A stretch of DNA of 64,000 bases from Xylogone sp. PMI_703 (lineage: Eukaryota; Ascomycota; Leotiomycetes): contig JAJTUQ010000004.1 in NCBI GenBank assembly GCA_021399445.1, positions 2,790,001 through 2,854,000 on the forward strand, in the 5' to 3' direction. How positions within the stretch are numbered: the first letter of the stretch is position 1; every line of letters starts with the position of its first letter. The notes below the pieces were generated by a model. The model saw only the letters and a program-made list of their open reading frames with translations. It was not told the DNA's origin and did no database searches. A program made the translations under genes and the position numbers. Positions 36,534-48,393 of this stretch are shown here, one piece after another.

Positions 36534-37047
36534 CTTTAAAATTGGGTGCCGAAAATCAAGCTGGCGTATATATAGTAATAGAGAAAGTGAAGTTCTACAC
36601 AATTGTCGTTTGCGTAGACAAGAAATGGAGGTGGGGCAGCCAAGTCTCCGCTTAAAATAGAAATAAGAAGTGCCTGAACAGTGGTGGATAAGCAAGACAC
36701 GTGGTGGTGTGATCGGCGCGCCTGGTTGATTTGCCAATAAGTTCAGGCGCGGTGAAAAGTTGCAGACCACAAAATAACGATCAGGAGCTCAAAAGAAGCT
36801 CTCAATTTCGATGCTTTTTGGTTATCGCGGGGTTAAGCGATTAAAGCCTTAAAATTATGGCATGAAAGTGTAAGGACCCGCTGGCTGAAATCCAGGGGAC
36901 CTCGCCAGGGTAGTGGGGTATGTCGGTCTACTTGAGCGAACCCCATTGCGCGGCACGCAGCAGTTACCAACCATGAAGTTGATGTACCGGATGCATCTCA
37001 TCTGCAGCTCATGACATTGATCTTGCGGATATATCACCGGGAAAGTC
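36534..37047. promoter_or_regulatory. Divergent promoter DBP5 / BZZ1
   Basis: 514 bp between divergent ATGs. It contains TATATATAG-like sequence near 36566-36575 and GC-rich GGCGCGCC near 36716. Assignment as a shared promoter is by position. Confidence 0.55.
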
Positions 37048-39428
37048 ATGGCAGACGTCGATATTGATCCGCACTTCGGATTAGAGCTCAAGGTAAGCAA
37101 GCGCTTGCAACTGGACAACTATGGTCAAACTAACTGTATGCGCTCAAGGATGCCTTCAAACCAGTCAACGCCTGGGTTACCAATGGAATAAATTGGCTAG
37201 AGGATATCCAACAGTTCTACCGGGAACGAAGTGCCATTGAGAAGGAATATAGCGCGAAGCTCAATGCCCTGGCCAAGAAGTACTATGAGAAGAAGGCAAG
37301 GAAGTCCAGTAATCTGAGTGTAGGAGATACACCTGCTCTGACTCCTGGTTCTCTTGAAAGGTATAGTGGTGCCTGCGCTCCGAGAATGTTCCAAATATTG
37401 ATATAGCAACTTAGCGCTTCCTTAACCATCTGGACGACTCAACTTACGTCACTTGAGTCCACGGCAGCCGAACACGATCGATTTGGCAATGAGCTCGAAA
37501 CACAACTTGCGAATCCGCTAAAAACCCTGGGCACCCGTTTCGATGAACTGCGCAAGCGACATGTCGAGTTTGCGGAGAAGCTGGAGAAGGAGAGAGATAA
37601 CGCGTATGGTGATCTACGGAAGATGAAGGCCAAATACGACACGGCATGTCAAGAGGTAGAGAACAAGCGGAAGAAGGCGGAATCATCCTTTGATTACTCG
37701 AAAACAAAAGCGCAGAATGCCTATCAACAACAGATGCAGGACATGAATAACGTTAAGAACACCTATCTAATTGCCATCAACGTTACAAACAAGCAAAAAG
37801 AGAGGTACTATCATGAATATGTACCAGACGTCCTGGACAGTATGCAGGAGCTCTCGGAATCACGGACCGTGAAACTGAATGCTATATGGGCTTTGGCTGC
37901 TCAGCTTGAAGCTGCAATGCTCCAACGGAGCACAGATATCGTCAATCACGTTGCACAAGAAATACCAAGGAACAATCCTAAGTTAGATTCGATGATGTTC
38001 CTGAGACATAACCTAACGCAGTGGCAAGAACCCCCGGATAAAGTATTCGAACCTAGCCCCGTATGGCATGACGATGCCGCGATGGTGGTTGACGACGCAG
38101 CGAAAGTTTTTCTTCGAAATCTGCTTGTGAAGTCCAAAGGCCAACTAGGGGATCTTAAGAGGGATGTAGACAAGAAACGTAGAGAGGTAGAATCGGGCAA
38201 GAAGGTGAAACAACAAATTCGAGAAGGGAAAGATAAAAGAGATGAGGTTGAGGTTGTCAGGGGCATCTTTGCCTTGCAGGAAGAACTGCACCAGATTGAT
38301 CACAAGCGCTTAACAGCAGAAGTGGAAGTTTCTACGATTACACAGGCCGTCGGCGATGTTACGTTGGGATCGAGGAACCACAATTTCAAATCTCAAACAT
38401 TCAAGATACCTACGAATTGCGACCTCTGTGGGGATCGTATCTGGGGATTATCAGCCAAAGGGTTTGACTGCAAAGACTGCGGTTATACCTGTCACAGCAA
38501 ATGTGAAATGAAGGTTCCTGCCGAGTGTCCAGGTGAGCTGAACAAGGAAGAGAAGAAAAAGATAAAAGCAGAGCGTCAAGAAGCCGCAAATGCAGGCGCG
38601 GTAAAGAGTACTGGATCCACGGACAGTGTCTCTGAGCTTCCAACCATGAGCCGATCGAATACTATGACTTCTTTGAGCTCTGGATACGCCGCAAGTGCGA
38701 ACCGTTCGATTTCAGGAACTGGACCAAAAACGCCCATGGAGGATGCACCTCCAGAGAGAACGAATAGTGTCAGCTCAGCTACTCCTGCTCCGGCTCCTGC
38801 AGCAAGGAAGAACCGTGTGGTTGCGCCTCCGCCAGCATCTTATATCAGCGAGCTACCTGGAAGCAGTGTAAATGGATCGGGTACTGCTTCAAGCGAGCAG
38901 AGAGGTAAGATGCTGTACGCATATGAAGCTCGCGGCGATGGGGAGCTCAGTGTCCCTGATGGAAGGGAGATTACCATCCTCGAGCCAGATGGTAAGTATC
39001 AGCTACTACAAAGCAAACCTCAGAGCATTGGCTAATGTTTCCTCCTCCCAGACGGATCAGGTTGGACCAAGGTTCGCGTTGGCTACAAAGAAGGTCTCGT
39101 CCCGACGGCATATTTTGAAATCACTGCCTCACAACCAGCATCAACGGCGCGCCCGGCGTCGATGATGTCGAACTCAAGTTCATCAATCACGAACAGCGCC
39201 GGAACGGTGAAGAAGCAAGGACCGGCGGTGGCACCGAAGAGAGGAGCGAAGAAACTGAAGTACGTTGAGGCACTGTATGATTATACCGCCCAGAGCGATG
39301 CCGAGCACAGCATGACCGAGGGCGAGCGCTTTGTCCTGATTAAGGAAGATCCAGGAGATGGATGGGCAGAAGTTGAGAAGGGAGGCGTGACGCGCAGCGT
39401 TCCCGCAAGCTACGTGCAAGTGGTGTAG
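37048..39428 (+). CDS. BZZ1: Bzz1-like F-BAR/C1/tandem-SH3 actin regulator
   Basis: Exons 37048-37092, 37149-37360, 37415-38991 and 39052-39428 (introns of 54-60 nt) give 736 residues. Residues 1-270 form an F-BAR domain (DAFKPVNAWVTNGINWLEDI, AIEKEYSAKLNALAKKYYEK) with heavily charged helices. A C1 zinc domain lies at about 407-457 (HNFKSQTFKIPTNCDLCGDR, DCGYTCHSKCEMKVPAEC). Two SH3 domains follow: about 582-637 (LYAYEARGDGELSV, split by the last intron) and 681-736 (EALYDYTAQSDAEHSM, reaching the C-terminus). Bzz1 binds curved membrane at endocytic sites and activates Las17/WASP to drive Arp2/3 actin assembly. Reading through the last intron truncates SH3-1, so the 3' exon matters. Confidence 0.95.
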
Positions 39429-41916
39429 AGATGAGAAATTGAAAGTCTTTAAACATGGAATGAATCATTGGTGGAAAACAGGGTCATTTTTATTTTTGGC
39501 AGTATTGTTATTGCATTGGAGTAGACTGGCGTCATCTTCCCTTTCGCTTCCTTGTTTGTCCCCTTCACTTTTTGCCCCTTCGAGGTCGTAGAGAATGTTG
39601 CATTGCGAAAAAAAGAGTACAGCTAGTTTTTGGTTTCACCTACCAGCATATCATTGGGTTGTAGGGAGTTTTTTTCGTTGCACATAAGTTAGTTCGCTCA
39701 TAACAGAAATATTATTAGTTTATTTTTTGGCTAGAAAACCGGTCTCTTCTTTTGGAGATTATCGAAATTGACCAAGATTCTTGGGTCGTGATTTGCTTAC
39801 GCGGACGATTTTCTTGGCCGACCTTGCGTCTCCCAAGGAATCATGAGGTAATTGAGAGGAAATTGGAAAATTTGGGGAGAGTGCAACAAAAAGGTACCAA
39901 GAGAAACCTATGAGAGGTACCCAAGAGCGCAACCAAGAAGTGACAAGAGAGGCGATGCAAAATGTTGCCAGCCAGCGCAAATGAGTGGATGCCGAGGCAC
40001 GCCAAGGTACCCTCATCCAAGTACCCTACTACCGTTATGAAGGAGAGAAGGGAGATCTTTCAGGGGAGCTGTCATTCGTCGGTGAAGGAAAGGGATGAAC
40101 AAGGCAAGATGTCAGGGAAAAAAGGTAGGAACCAGCAGGTCGACATGCCAGGGACCAGCAGCAGGAACGGAAGACCAACGAAAGGGCATAATATGGGAAT
40201 AATGTTGCTATGTATAAATGCCGGACGATCCAGGGCAAGCGGGCAAAGCAAGGCACCGGAGGAGCCAAAATCAAGATTGCAAAGGATGGTGGGATAAACA
40301 TGCATAAAATAAGCATCATCGCGATAAAGTGGATAAGTTATGCAGATCAGGAGGTGCACTCGACGCATCGCAATTCCACAAGCCCCGCAGATCGGAACAT
40401 GAGTGAAACCCGATGAAGAAGAGACTTTCCGTGCTTTCGATCGAAGATTTGTTGCGATCCGGGGGGAGGGGGTGTGGGTAAACCCCCGTTCTCCCGGCAC
40501 ACCCTGCTCACCCTGCCCAGGAACTGTCATGGGCGGCATGTGATTTGGCGAGAAGGGCTGAACACTACGGAGCACTTCGACCACCAGTCAACAATTGGCC
40601 CCAGCGGAGATTAATCCCACAGCAAACTAACACACACCGTCGAGACCGTGGAACCCTTCCAGCCGCGCTCATTTTCCTCTTCCTTACTTCTCTCCCTACC
40701 AGGTGGCATCTCGATGTGCATTGCGCTTTCCGCAACGATGGGGAAAGCCGGTTTCTGCTCTCTCCAGCGCACCATGGGGGGATTGGCGGTTGGTGGAGAA
40801 TAACTGTACATTGTGTGTGGGCTTGACGCTCTTTCCATGACACTTCCATGACGCCGAACATTGGCTCATCTGGCCCAGCGTGGCAGTGCAAACGCTGAAA
40901 AACCAACCCTGAGGACTCGATGGAGTAGGTAAATGAGGTAAATGAGATGATACTCTATGATAGATGGTGAGAGACAAAGACATGGCGGCGAGTCAAGAGC
41001 ACGAGAGCAGTTAGCAGGTCGCAGGTCGCAGGTCCAAGGAGATTGATCCACTGGCCGTCACAGCTGCATTGGCATAACTGGCACAATTGGCATGGTGGTT
41101 CTTGGTATTCCAGCACAACCACAGCTCAGGATACGATACTTCATTCTCAATAATCTCGTCTGGTCTCGTCTGCCTGTGCGTATGGACGAGACGAGATGAG
41201 TACCGCGTAGCACTTTCTTGACGCCCAGAGCCTTTGCTGTCTGGGCACGCTGGGCAGAAGACAGGTGCCAAAATAGCAACGCGTGCTGGAGAACAGACTG
41301 AACAGTCGAGATCCACGGTTCCCACTGCAGCTTCACGTCGTTGCAGCAGAGAACAAACACCATCGGCGCCACCAGCCCCACCAACCCACCAGCCACCCCT
41401 GGAACTGCAACCAATCGTTGCATCCCGGCGGGCTATGGCGCCCTGGTGGCGTGCATCGGCGGTACCTTAACCACCTTAACTTTGCTGCCCGCCCCCAGGT
41501 ACCGCGCTAGTCCCCTTCCGGCCGCCAGTCTCGATGTGTCTCTCCTGCTACTCATCCCTACTTCTGTGGTAGTGTGGTAGAGGGCCACGACCATCTCCCT
41601 CGTCTCCCTATTTCCTGCTTTCCTACTTCAGACCCCTTCCTCGCCCTCTTTCCAGCCATCCTTCGTTTTCCCTTTTCCTCTACGATCTCATAGTAATTCT
41701 TCATCTTGAAATAAAGACAGCAATCTCTCGTTGCTGCTGTCTTTCCACCCGTCGTTTTTTCTAATTGAATCTTCTTCGGGACCTGTCTCTCACTCTTTTC
41801 GAGACTTCCCATCGGTCGTTTATTAAGGCCTTCTCCAAACAACCTATTACTCTTAAACCAAATTCGAAACTTCTCGCACTCGCTCCTCAATCTCATATCT
41901 ACTATATTAGATCAAT
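39429..41916. promoter_or_regulatory. Long region upstream of the GH72 gene, ending in a pyrimidine-rich leader
   Basis: 2.5 kb without a supportable gene. Overlapping open frames of up to 170 residues on both strands (40072-40584 minus is the longest) have no recognisable content. The last 340 bp (about 41580-41916) are strongly C/T-rich on the plus strand, as in promoters and leaders of highly expressed filamentous-fungal genes. The upstream part may hold regulatory sites or an unseen noncoding RNA. Confidence 0.5.
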
Positions 41917-43498
41917 ATGAAGTCATACTCTGCCATTGCAGCTTTGGCTGCCGTGGGCTCCGTCCTTGCCGTCCCTTCTCCCGTTGAGGACCTTACTCCC
42001 AGAGCTGCTGCCTCGGTTACACCTATCACCACCAAGGGAAATGGTAAGACATGGCTTTCCATTGTGCTGATTTAAAGCATTCTCAGCCGGGTCAATTGCT
42101 CACAAACGTCCAGCATTCTTCCAGGGAGACAAGCGTTTCTACATCCGTGGAGTCGACTACCAGCCCGGAGGTTCCTCCAACTTGGTTGACCCCATTGCTG
42201 AGGAGGGCACTTGCACCCGGGACATCGCCTACTTCAAGAAGCTCGGCATCAACACCGTCCGAGTCTACACCGTCGACAATACGGCAAACCACGATGCATG
42301 CATGAACGCGCTGGCAGCGGCAGGCATCTACCTTGTTCTCGACGTCAACACTCCCCTCTACTCTCTCAACCGTGGAAACCCAGCTCCATCCTACAATGCC
42401 GTCTACCTCCAAAACATCTTTGCGACCATTGATGCGTTCGCCAAATACCCCAACACACTCGCCTTCTTCTCTGGCAACGAGGTTATTAACGACGATACCA
42501 CTACTAGCGCTGCTCCTTACGTTAAGGCTGTCACCCGTGACATGAGACAGTACATCAAGGCCCGTAATTACCGCCAGATTCCATGTGGTTACTCCGCCGC
42601 CGATGTTGACTCCAACCGTATCGAGATGGCCCACTACATGAACTGCGGTCCCGATGAGGAGCGCAGCGACTTCTTCGCTTTCAACGACTATTCCTGGTGT
42701 GACCCTTCCTCATTCACCACCTCTGGATGGGACCAGAAGGTTAAGAACTTCACCGACTACGGTATCCCCATTTTGTAGGTTTTCCAACCCCCTTTCTGCT
42801 TGCACGAATCTGAGCTAACGTGGTCCTTTTCCCCAATCAGCCTGTCTGAGTATGGATGCATCACCAACGGCCGTCAATTTGAGGAGGTTTCTGCCCTCTA
42901 CGACACCGAGATGACCGTGTGCTACTCCGGTGGATTGGTCTACGAATACTCCCAGGAAGGAAATGGCTACGGTCTCGTCACGATCGATGGCAACAACGTC
43001 ACTCCAGGGAAGGATTTCAATGCCTTACAGAAGGCCTACGCTAATACTCCCAACCCAAGTGGTGACGGAAACTACAACCCTCAGGCTCACTCCTCCACCT
43101 GCCCAACACGCTCTGCTACCTGGAACGTTACCGGCGATTCTCTACCTGCCCTTCCATCCAAGGCTGCTAGTGTGAGTTCCCCCGTATGTTTCACATTGAA
43201 GTAAATGTAAGCTAACACCCTATAGTTGATGAAGAGCGGTGCCGGCAAGGGTGCTGGTCTCGGTGGTGCTGGTTCCCAGAGCGCAGGCAGTGACGCTACT
43301 CCATCTTCATCAGGCTCCGGCTCCAGCTCTGACTCCAGCTCCAGCTCCGATTCCTCGTCCGGTTCTTCAACCTCCAGTGGCAGCGTTCCTACCGCTTCCG
43401 GAAATGCAGCAGCCTCTGTTCAGCCAGTCGGAAATGCACCATTCGTCCTTGGATTCGTCGTCGTTGCCAGCACGTTCTTGGGAACTGTCTTGTTGTAA
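41917..43498 (+). CDS. GEL1: GPI-anchored GH72 beta-1,3-glucanosyltransferase (Gas/Gel family)
   Basis: Exons 41917-42043, 42114-42774, 42841-43171 and 43226-43498 give 463 residues. The signal peptide is MKSYSAIAALAAVGSVLAVP. The GH72 barrel has FYIRGVDYQPGG, NTVRVYTVDNTANHDAC and the acid/base Glu165 in FFSGNEVIND; the nucleophile Glu266 in IFLSEYGC is created across the second intron. After the barrel come STCPTRSATWNVTGDS, a Ser/Gly-rich stretch (exon 4) and a hydrophobic tail (FVLGFVVVASTFLGTVLL) typical of GPI attachment. The Cys-rich CBM43 module of longer Gas proteins is absent, so this is the short Gel1-type. The enzyme cuts and re-ligates beta-1,3-glucan chains in the wall. G+C-rich, C-ending codons suggest high expression. 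Confidence 0.95.
43307..43384 (+). repeat. Ser/Gly-rich low-complexity coding tract
   Basis: Imperfect tcc/agc/tct serine codon repeats encode the wall-spanning Ser-rich linker before the GPI signal of the GH72 protein. Confidence 0.8.
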
Positions 43499-43905
43499 TC
43501 TTAGAACTGATATGGTCGCGTCTTTTTATACATAAAGAAAAGTGAGGACTTGTACATGCTTTAATTCCTTAGTGATTCGGGTGGTACAAGATTGTATGGT
43601 TCAAGGTTTTACGTTTGGAAATCAGAGCAGCCGACTCTTAGCGAGCGGCCATGTTAATTTTTATTGCATCAGGACTCGGTGTATATTTGCTTCAACTCTC
43701 CGTCAGCGAGATGGTATTGTTATTTGCTTAATTTGCTTTGTTGGGTCCAACGGGCGTGGTTAGCCTGGATGTATGTGTTATAGAGAAATTGATCCTACAA
43801 AAGTTAAATCCTATTATCTCACCATCGTACCGTTTTTTAATTCTTTTACCCTTTCTCAAAATATCACAGTATATACACAACCTCCCTTCCCCAGGAAAAC
43901 ATCTT
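43499..43905. other. Convergent spacer, GH72 / Met-sulfoxide reductase
   Basis: 407 bp between convergent stops. AT-rich, no coding signal. Confidence 0.6.
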
Positions 43906-44977
43906 TCACGGCCAATCACAACTCCTCCCCAACAACCCCGCCAACTTCTCCAACCACACCCTATCAACCTCATCGAACCCCCCCGTCACCGCACAGTCCA
44001 CATCGATAATGGCCACCACTGCTTTGGACTTGGACTCATCCACGATGGGAACCACGATCTCGCTCCTGCTGTCCCCGTCGCAGGCGATGTGGCCGGGAAA
44101 AGCATCCACGTCCGGCACGAGCTGGGTGGTGTTGGTCGCGGCGGCGGTGCCGCAGATGCCGCGGCCGAAGGCGATGGTTTGGCAGGCGACTTTGCCTTGG
44201 AAGGGGCCGAGGATGAGGGTTTTGGGTGTGGAGGGGTGGAGGGTGTAGAAGCCTGTTCATAGTTTAGTATGTCTTTCGCGTCCTTGTTTCTTGTCTTCTT
44301 TTTGCCTTTGGGGGGTTATTGGGATATTTGAGAAATTGAAGATGGATGGGTTTGTGGTGTTGATTGAGAATATTGAGGGAAGAGGGGATATAGGAAAAGG
44401 AGAAGGAGGACTTACCGGCCCAGTTCACTTCGTTCGAAGGCGAAGGAAGGGATTTATATGCGTGCCATAGTAGTGAGGCGGCATTTGCTAGGTTGCTGTT
44501 ATTTCATCTCAGTTACTTATCTCGGGAGTAATGCATGTCTTGGCCGTATGTAGTTGAAATAGGGGGACGGTTTTGTGTCACGTGATGAAAGCATTTACGT
44601 ACCACACCTTTTTAGATATCTATGTTAGCTTTTTGCTGTTGCTATTGATATTGAAATTAAAAGGAAGGTAAATGAGGGGAAAAGGAAATAGTTAACTGAC
44701 CCAGTTTCTCTGCCCGTCAAATAGAGCCTCGGCCTGCTCAAGCACCTGCTTGTAGGCCTCCTCCTTGGAGATGCCGCTGGCGAAGTTGGATGCGTCGGCG
44801 TGTACCTGCGCGGTAGGTGATCGGAAGTGTGTTAGCCCGGTTGCCCGCGATGCGGTAGACTTAAGAGATGGCGCAAGGTGCAAAAATATCAAAGTAGAGA
44901 GCTATGGCAGATCTGATAGCTCCTAACACAATCTTGTCTATATGCACTTCAGAAGAGAGGAGACTCTTACATACCAT
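43906..44977 (-). CDS. GAF-type free methionine-R-sulfoxide reductase, with ATG-only first exon and a 5-nt microexon
   Basis: Exons: 44977-44975 (ATG only), 44805-44701, 44607-44603 (5 nt, GTGTG), 44495-44416 and 44252-43906; the product is 179 residues, the family length. Joined, it reads MVHADASNFASGISKEEAYK, then GQRNWVCNLANAASLLWHAY, then NEVNWAGFYTLHP. The microexon supplies V and two bases of C in the conserved NWVCNLAN motif. The GAF domain holds cysteines in KVACQTIAFGRGICGTAA and HIACDGDSRSEIVVPI, matching the redox cysteines of fRMsr. The enzyme reduces free Met-R-sulfoxide using thioredoxin. Donors: GTATGT, GTCAGT, GTACGT, GTAAGT. Without the 5-nt exon the reading frame fails. It is divergent from the dienelactone hydrolase gene. 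Confidence 0.9.
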
Positions 44978-45416
44978 GGTATCTTTTATACAATTTCAGT
45001 CTCCTTTAAACAACGTACTTTGAATCGCCCTCTGCAGAGACACCACAAGAATACAGGTAGAACACAGGCTGGATTGTCGCAATGCTGCTTGGGAATCTTT
45101 TTTAGCGCGGGGCATTTATGGAGTCCGGCCGGGCGCTGCCATTGGCCAGTCGGCACGGCGACACGGGACCACGCACCCCCGCCTGAGTTTATCAGGTTAT
45201 CAGGGACGTCTGGCAGTCAGTTCAGCTGTGCCGCGTGTATTCTCAGCTCGAAGAGCTGTCCCTCTCTTCTCTCTCTGTTTTCTTTGTTGTCTTCTAGCCA
45301 ACCTCCTTCCTTTTCCCAACTTCTTTCCTTAATGGGAAGACGGTCCTTTGAAGGGATATACACTGCGTGGTGGAATTCAATTGATAGCAATCTTCTAATT
45401 TATACCTATTGAGACA
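44978..45416. promoter_or_regulatory. Divergent promoter, fRMsr / dienelactone hydrolase
   Basis: 439 bp between divergent ATGs, with a CT-rich run (about 45260-45330) upstream of the hydrolase. Presumed shared regulatory region. Confidence 0.55.
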
Positions 45417-46457
45417 ATGTCCTGTCCCGCCTGCTTTAGCGGCGAGGTCCACGAGCAGAAGCTCACGGGTAGAGAGACCATCATCCATGGTTTGCCCACC
45501 TACGTCGCGGAGCCCAGCAACAATGTCAAGCCCAAAGGGATTGTGGTGATCCTGACTGATGTTTTTGGATGGAAGTTTGTCAACAATCGAGGGCTGGCAG
45601 ATCGATATGCGAAGCATGGAGGGTTTCTTGTTTATCTTCCTGATGTCATGAACGGTATGTCAAGAAGCTTGCTTCAATTGCATTTGCGTCTCATTTGTAT
45701 TGCATCATGTTCTCTTCTCTCTTCTCTTGCCGTCCTGCCTTAGCCATGTTCCCGCGAAGAATAGATCTAGTCCTGACACAGACAAAAAGGTCACGCTGTT
45801 GACCCCTCCGCACTCTCACTCCTCGACAAAATCAACAAACCAGCCAGCTGGCTCGTCACCATTTTCAAGAAGCCCCTCTGGATCCTCCGCGCCCTGACAA
45901 TCGCCATCCCCTTCCTGATCACTTGCAGGAAATCAGTCTGTGCTCCCCGCATCTTCAAGTTCTTCAAGGACATCCGCGCTTCACCTCCACCATTCGACAC
46001 CCAAGGAAAGGCCCTGAAAGTAGGCGCTGCAGGCTTCTGCTGGGGTGGTTACTATACCTTCCTCCTGGCTCATGACCAACCCTCTGCGCGAGTTGCGCCC
46101 TACAGCGCATCGCCTTCCGGTAACTCTAGTGCCATTGTCCCTCTGATTGATGCGGCTTTTACCGCCCATCCTTCTATGCTGAAAGTTCCTGACGATGTTG
46201 AGGCGACGGAAATCCCTATGAGCGTTAGCGTTGGTGATAACGACGTTGCGATGAAGGCGCCTGATATCCTCAAGATGAGGGAGATCCTAGAAGGTAAGAA
46301 CAAGAAAGGTGATGATGTGGATCATGAGTGTGTTATTCTTCCAGGTGCAAAACACGGATTCGCCATCAGGACGGAGACGGAGCCCTATCAGATTGAGTGT
46401 GCTGAGAAGGCGGAAAAGCAAGCGATATCGTGGTTTGAGCGGTGGTTTGGCAAGTAA
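45417..46457 (+). CDS. Dienelactone hydrolase family alpha/beta hydrolase
   Basis: Exons 45417-45654 and 45790-46457 (135-nt intron, GTATGT donor, AAAAAG acceptor, phase 1) give 301 residues. The start is MSCPACFSGEVHEQKLTGRE; then VILTDVFGWKFVNNRGLADR and LPDVMNG, joined to HAVDPSALSLLDKI. The catalytic triad is visible: nucleophile Cys in GAAGFCWGGYYT, Asp in SVGDNDVA and His in PGAKHGFA. Dienelactone hydrolases open lactone rings in aromatic degradation, but fungal paralogues are broad and often uncharacterised, so the substrate is unknown. The A-rich acceptor is unusual; the earlier ccttag and cacag sites were rejected because they give stops or the wrong frame. Confidence 0.9.
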
Positions 46458-47095
46458 AAACCAAACCCAAAAACCAGACCCAACTGATCCAATGCGGCAT
46501 GGTTAATTTTGGAGAATATCTTCGTTTGATTTGGGGAGGATTGTTTGAGCATTGGTTAAGCGTTAATTTATGTAGATGAAAATAATACCCGGTTCTGAAA
46601 ACCATATATGGATTATTGTACCATGTTATAGATGCTATTTCATGCCATGTCCATGTCCAAATGATTCCTTTGCTCTATCCGTTGACCAAAAATGAAATAG
46701 CTAATCCCAGGGATATTCGATTCCCCTTTTGCTCATATAGTTTATTCATTACTAATATTCTCCCTCGTTAGCAACGCAATTAAACACAACCATAACAGCA
46801 TCACTCAAGAGGAAAAAAGAATCCATTTCAGACAAAGTTGAGAAGATTTTGATAATGCGGTTTTTGTAGGCATAGCCGATCCATGCCCTCATCTGGAATT
46901 GGCCAGCTGAGAGGGAAAAGGCTTCTATGGCCCCGCAGAGTCATCATTGAAGGATTCCGTATTGCTGAAATACTGGAGCAGTTAAAGAAATAGAAAGGAC
47001 CATGACTTACTTTTAATAACCACGCCCAAGCCCAGATTGTACCAAAAGCACAGAAAAAAACCCTTTCTCTCAAAAACTCACAACAACGACCAACC
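46458..47095. other. Convergent spacer, DLH / RRP7
   Basis: 638 bp between convergent stops. AT-rich, no gene seen. Confidence 0.6.
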
Positions 47096-48055
47096 TCACG
47101 ACTCGGGCCTAAACCTCCCCCTCTTCTCCTTCATAGCCTCCACCCGTCTCCTATCCTCCTCAAACCTCTTCACCAACTCCCCCTGCTCCGCCTTCCTCCT
47201 CTCCCTCATCTGGAACCGATAGAAATCCCCCATCTCCCGCCTCTTCTTCTCCTCCTTCTCCTCCATCTCCCTCCTCTTCTCCTCCGCCTCCTCCCGTCTC
47301 GCCGGCCCCGCCCTTCCCCCACCCCGCGTAACAGTCACGAAGCCATCCTCATCAGGCACATTCCGGAGCCTCTTCGCATGGCGAAGAGCGGCTTCCTCGC
47401 GGGCGTTGAATGCCGCCATGAATGCCTCGATTGAGGACTGTAAGGACACGGGGTCTGGGTACCGTAGCGCGTGGTGTGCGGCGTACCGCGCGGATCCAAG
47501 CTTCGAGGTCTGAGCTTCTGAGACGTCGTGGCCCCAGATGGGATATTTCTGCGCTTCCTTGCCTGGCTTGTGGAGCTTCTTCACGGCCTTGAGGACTGCG
47601 TTGACGCTTGCTTCGTCGACGAGGACAACGATGGCTGTGCCACCGCTACGTCGTAGGGATCTATCCCACGTCTGGGGTAACTCTGTATCTCGCTCATCTG
47701 ATTCTGCTGCAGCTCTTTTTCTCTTCTTGCCTTTTGATAATTTTTTATCGGCGGATTGGTTTGGTAATCGTGGAAGTCCTGTCGTTGAATGGACGTCTTT
47801 TTCGTCTTCGAAAGAAATTGATTCGAATCTCCCCGCTCCAACTAGGCTGGTGAAAATACTGCGGAAGTGCGCTTCTGTGCTGTCGACGGGCGTATTTACA
47901 AGGAATAAACTGCGTGAATCATCTGGTGTGGGGATTTTTGGCGCATGTTGTCGCAGGTAGATGTGATGGGTTGTAGATATTTGATAGGCAGGCGTCGGGG
48001 GTATAGAGATTGGTAGGACGAGATAGTCGCCAATTGAGGCGGGAATCTGGACCAT
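47096..48055 (-). CDS. RRP7: Ribosomal RNA-processing protein 7 (Rrp7)
   Basis: Single exon of 319 residues. The N-terminal domain has IGDYLVLPISIPP, HHIYLRQHAPK and SRSLFLVNTPVDSTEAHFRS, an RRM-like fold, interrupted by a basic insert (KKLSKGKKRKR) before GTAIVVLVDEASVNAVLKAV. The C-terminal part has DPVSLQSSIEAFMAAFNARE and DEDGFVTVTRGG, then a long charged helix (Arg/Glu/Lys-rich) ending FRMRERR-like and EKRGRFRPES; this C-terminal Rrp7 module is diagnostic. Rrp7 is part of the UTP-C/CURI complex in early 40S pre-rRNA processing and links rRNA synthesis to ribosomal protein genes in yeast. Confidence 0.93.
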   Translation of the reverse strand: MVQIPASIGDYLVLPISIPPTPAYQISTTHHIYLRQHAPKIPTPDDSRSLFLVNTPVDSTEAHFRSIFTSLVGAGRFESISFEDEKDVHSTTGLPRLPNQSADKKLSKGKKRKRAAAESDERDTELPQTWDRSLRRSGGTAIVVLVDEASVNAVLKAVKKLHKPGKEAQKYPIWGHDVSEAQTSKLGSARYAAHHALRYPDPVSLQSSIEAFMAAFNAREEAALRHAKRLRNVPDEDGFVTVTRGGGRAGPARREEAEEKRREMEEKEEKKRREMGDFYRFQMRERRKAEQGELVKRFEEDRRRVEAMKEKRGRFRPES

Positions 48056-48393
48056 GACTGATTATTTATATCAGTCACCAGCTATGAACCAATTTTGTCG
48101 TATATATTATCGAGATTAACAGAGCATTTTATGTAAGTGGAGGTTGTATGAAGCTTTGAAGAAATTCTAGCCGACGCGATGCAAAAAGTTAATCTAATCT
48201 AATCTGTACGCTAAGATCTCAAGCCAAACCTGCAACAGGGGTATTTTCCATGCCAATAACGCCAGCTCGCTCCTTCTTCATACAAAACAGCTCCCTATCA
48301 TCAATTAAATATGTTCCTTTGTAGTAGATTCATTAAATAAGTAAAGCTCCGAATATGCAAGAATCTGTTGGTTCGAGTCCAATTCTGCGGATA
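48056..48393. other. Spacer: RRP7 promoter and DMC1 3' region
   Basis: 338 bp, AT-rich. It contains a tRNA T-arm-like GGTTCGAGTCC near 48370 that lacks the rest of a tRNA. No gene. Confidence 0.6.

Noticed and set aside
40072..40584. 170-residue minus ORF upstream of the GH72 gene
   Set aside because: No recognisable domain, overlaps other chance frames, and no coding-like codon pattern.
42092..42634. 180-residue minus ORF
   Set aside because: Shadow of the GH72 exon 2, caused by its C-ending codons.
45741..45789. Earlier acceptors (ccttag, cacag) for the dienelactone hydrolase intron
   Set aside because: They give stop codons or the wrong frame; AAAAAG at 45789 restores MNGHAVDPSALSLLDK.
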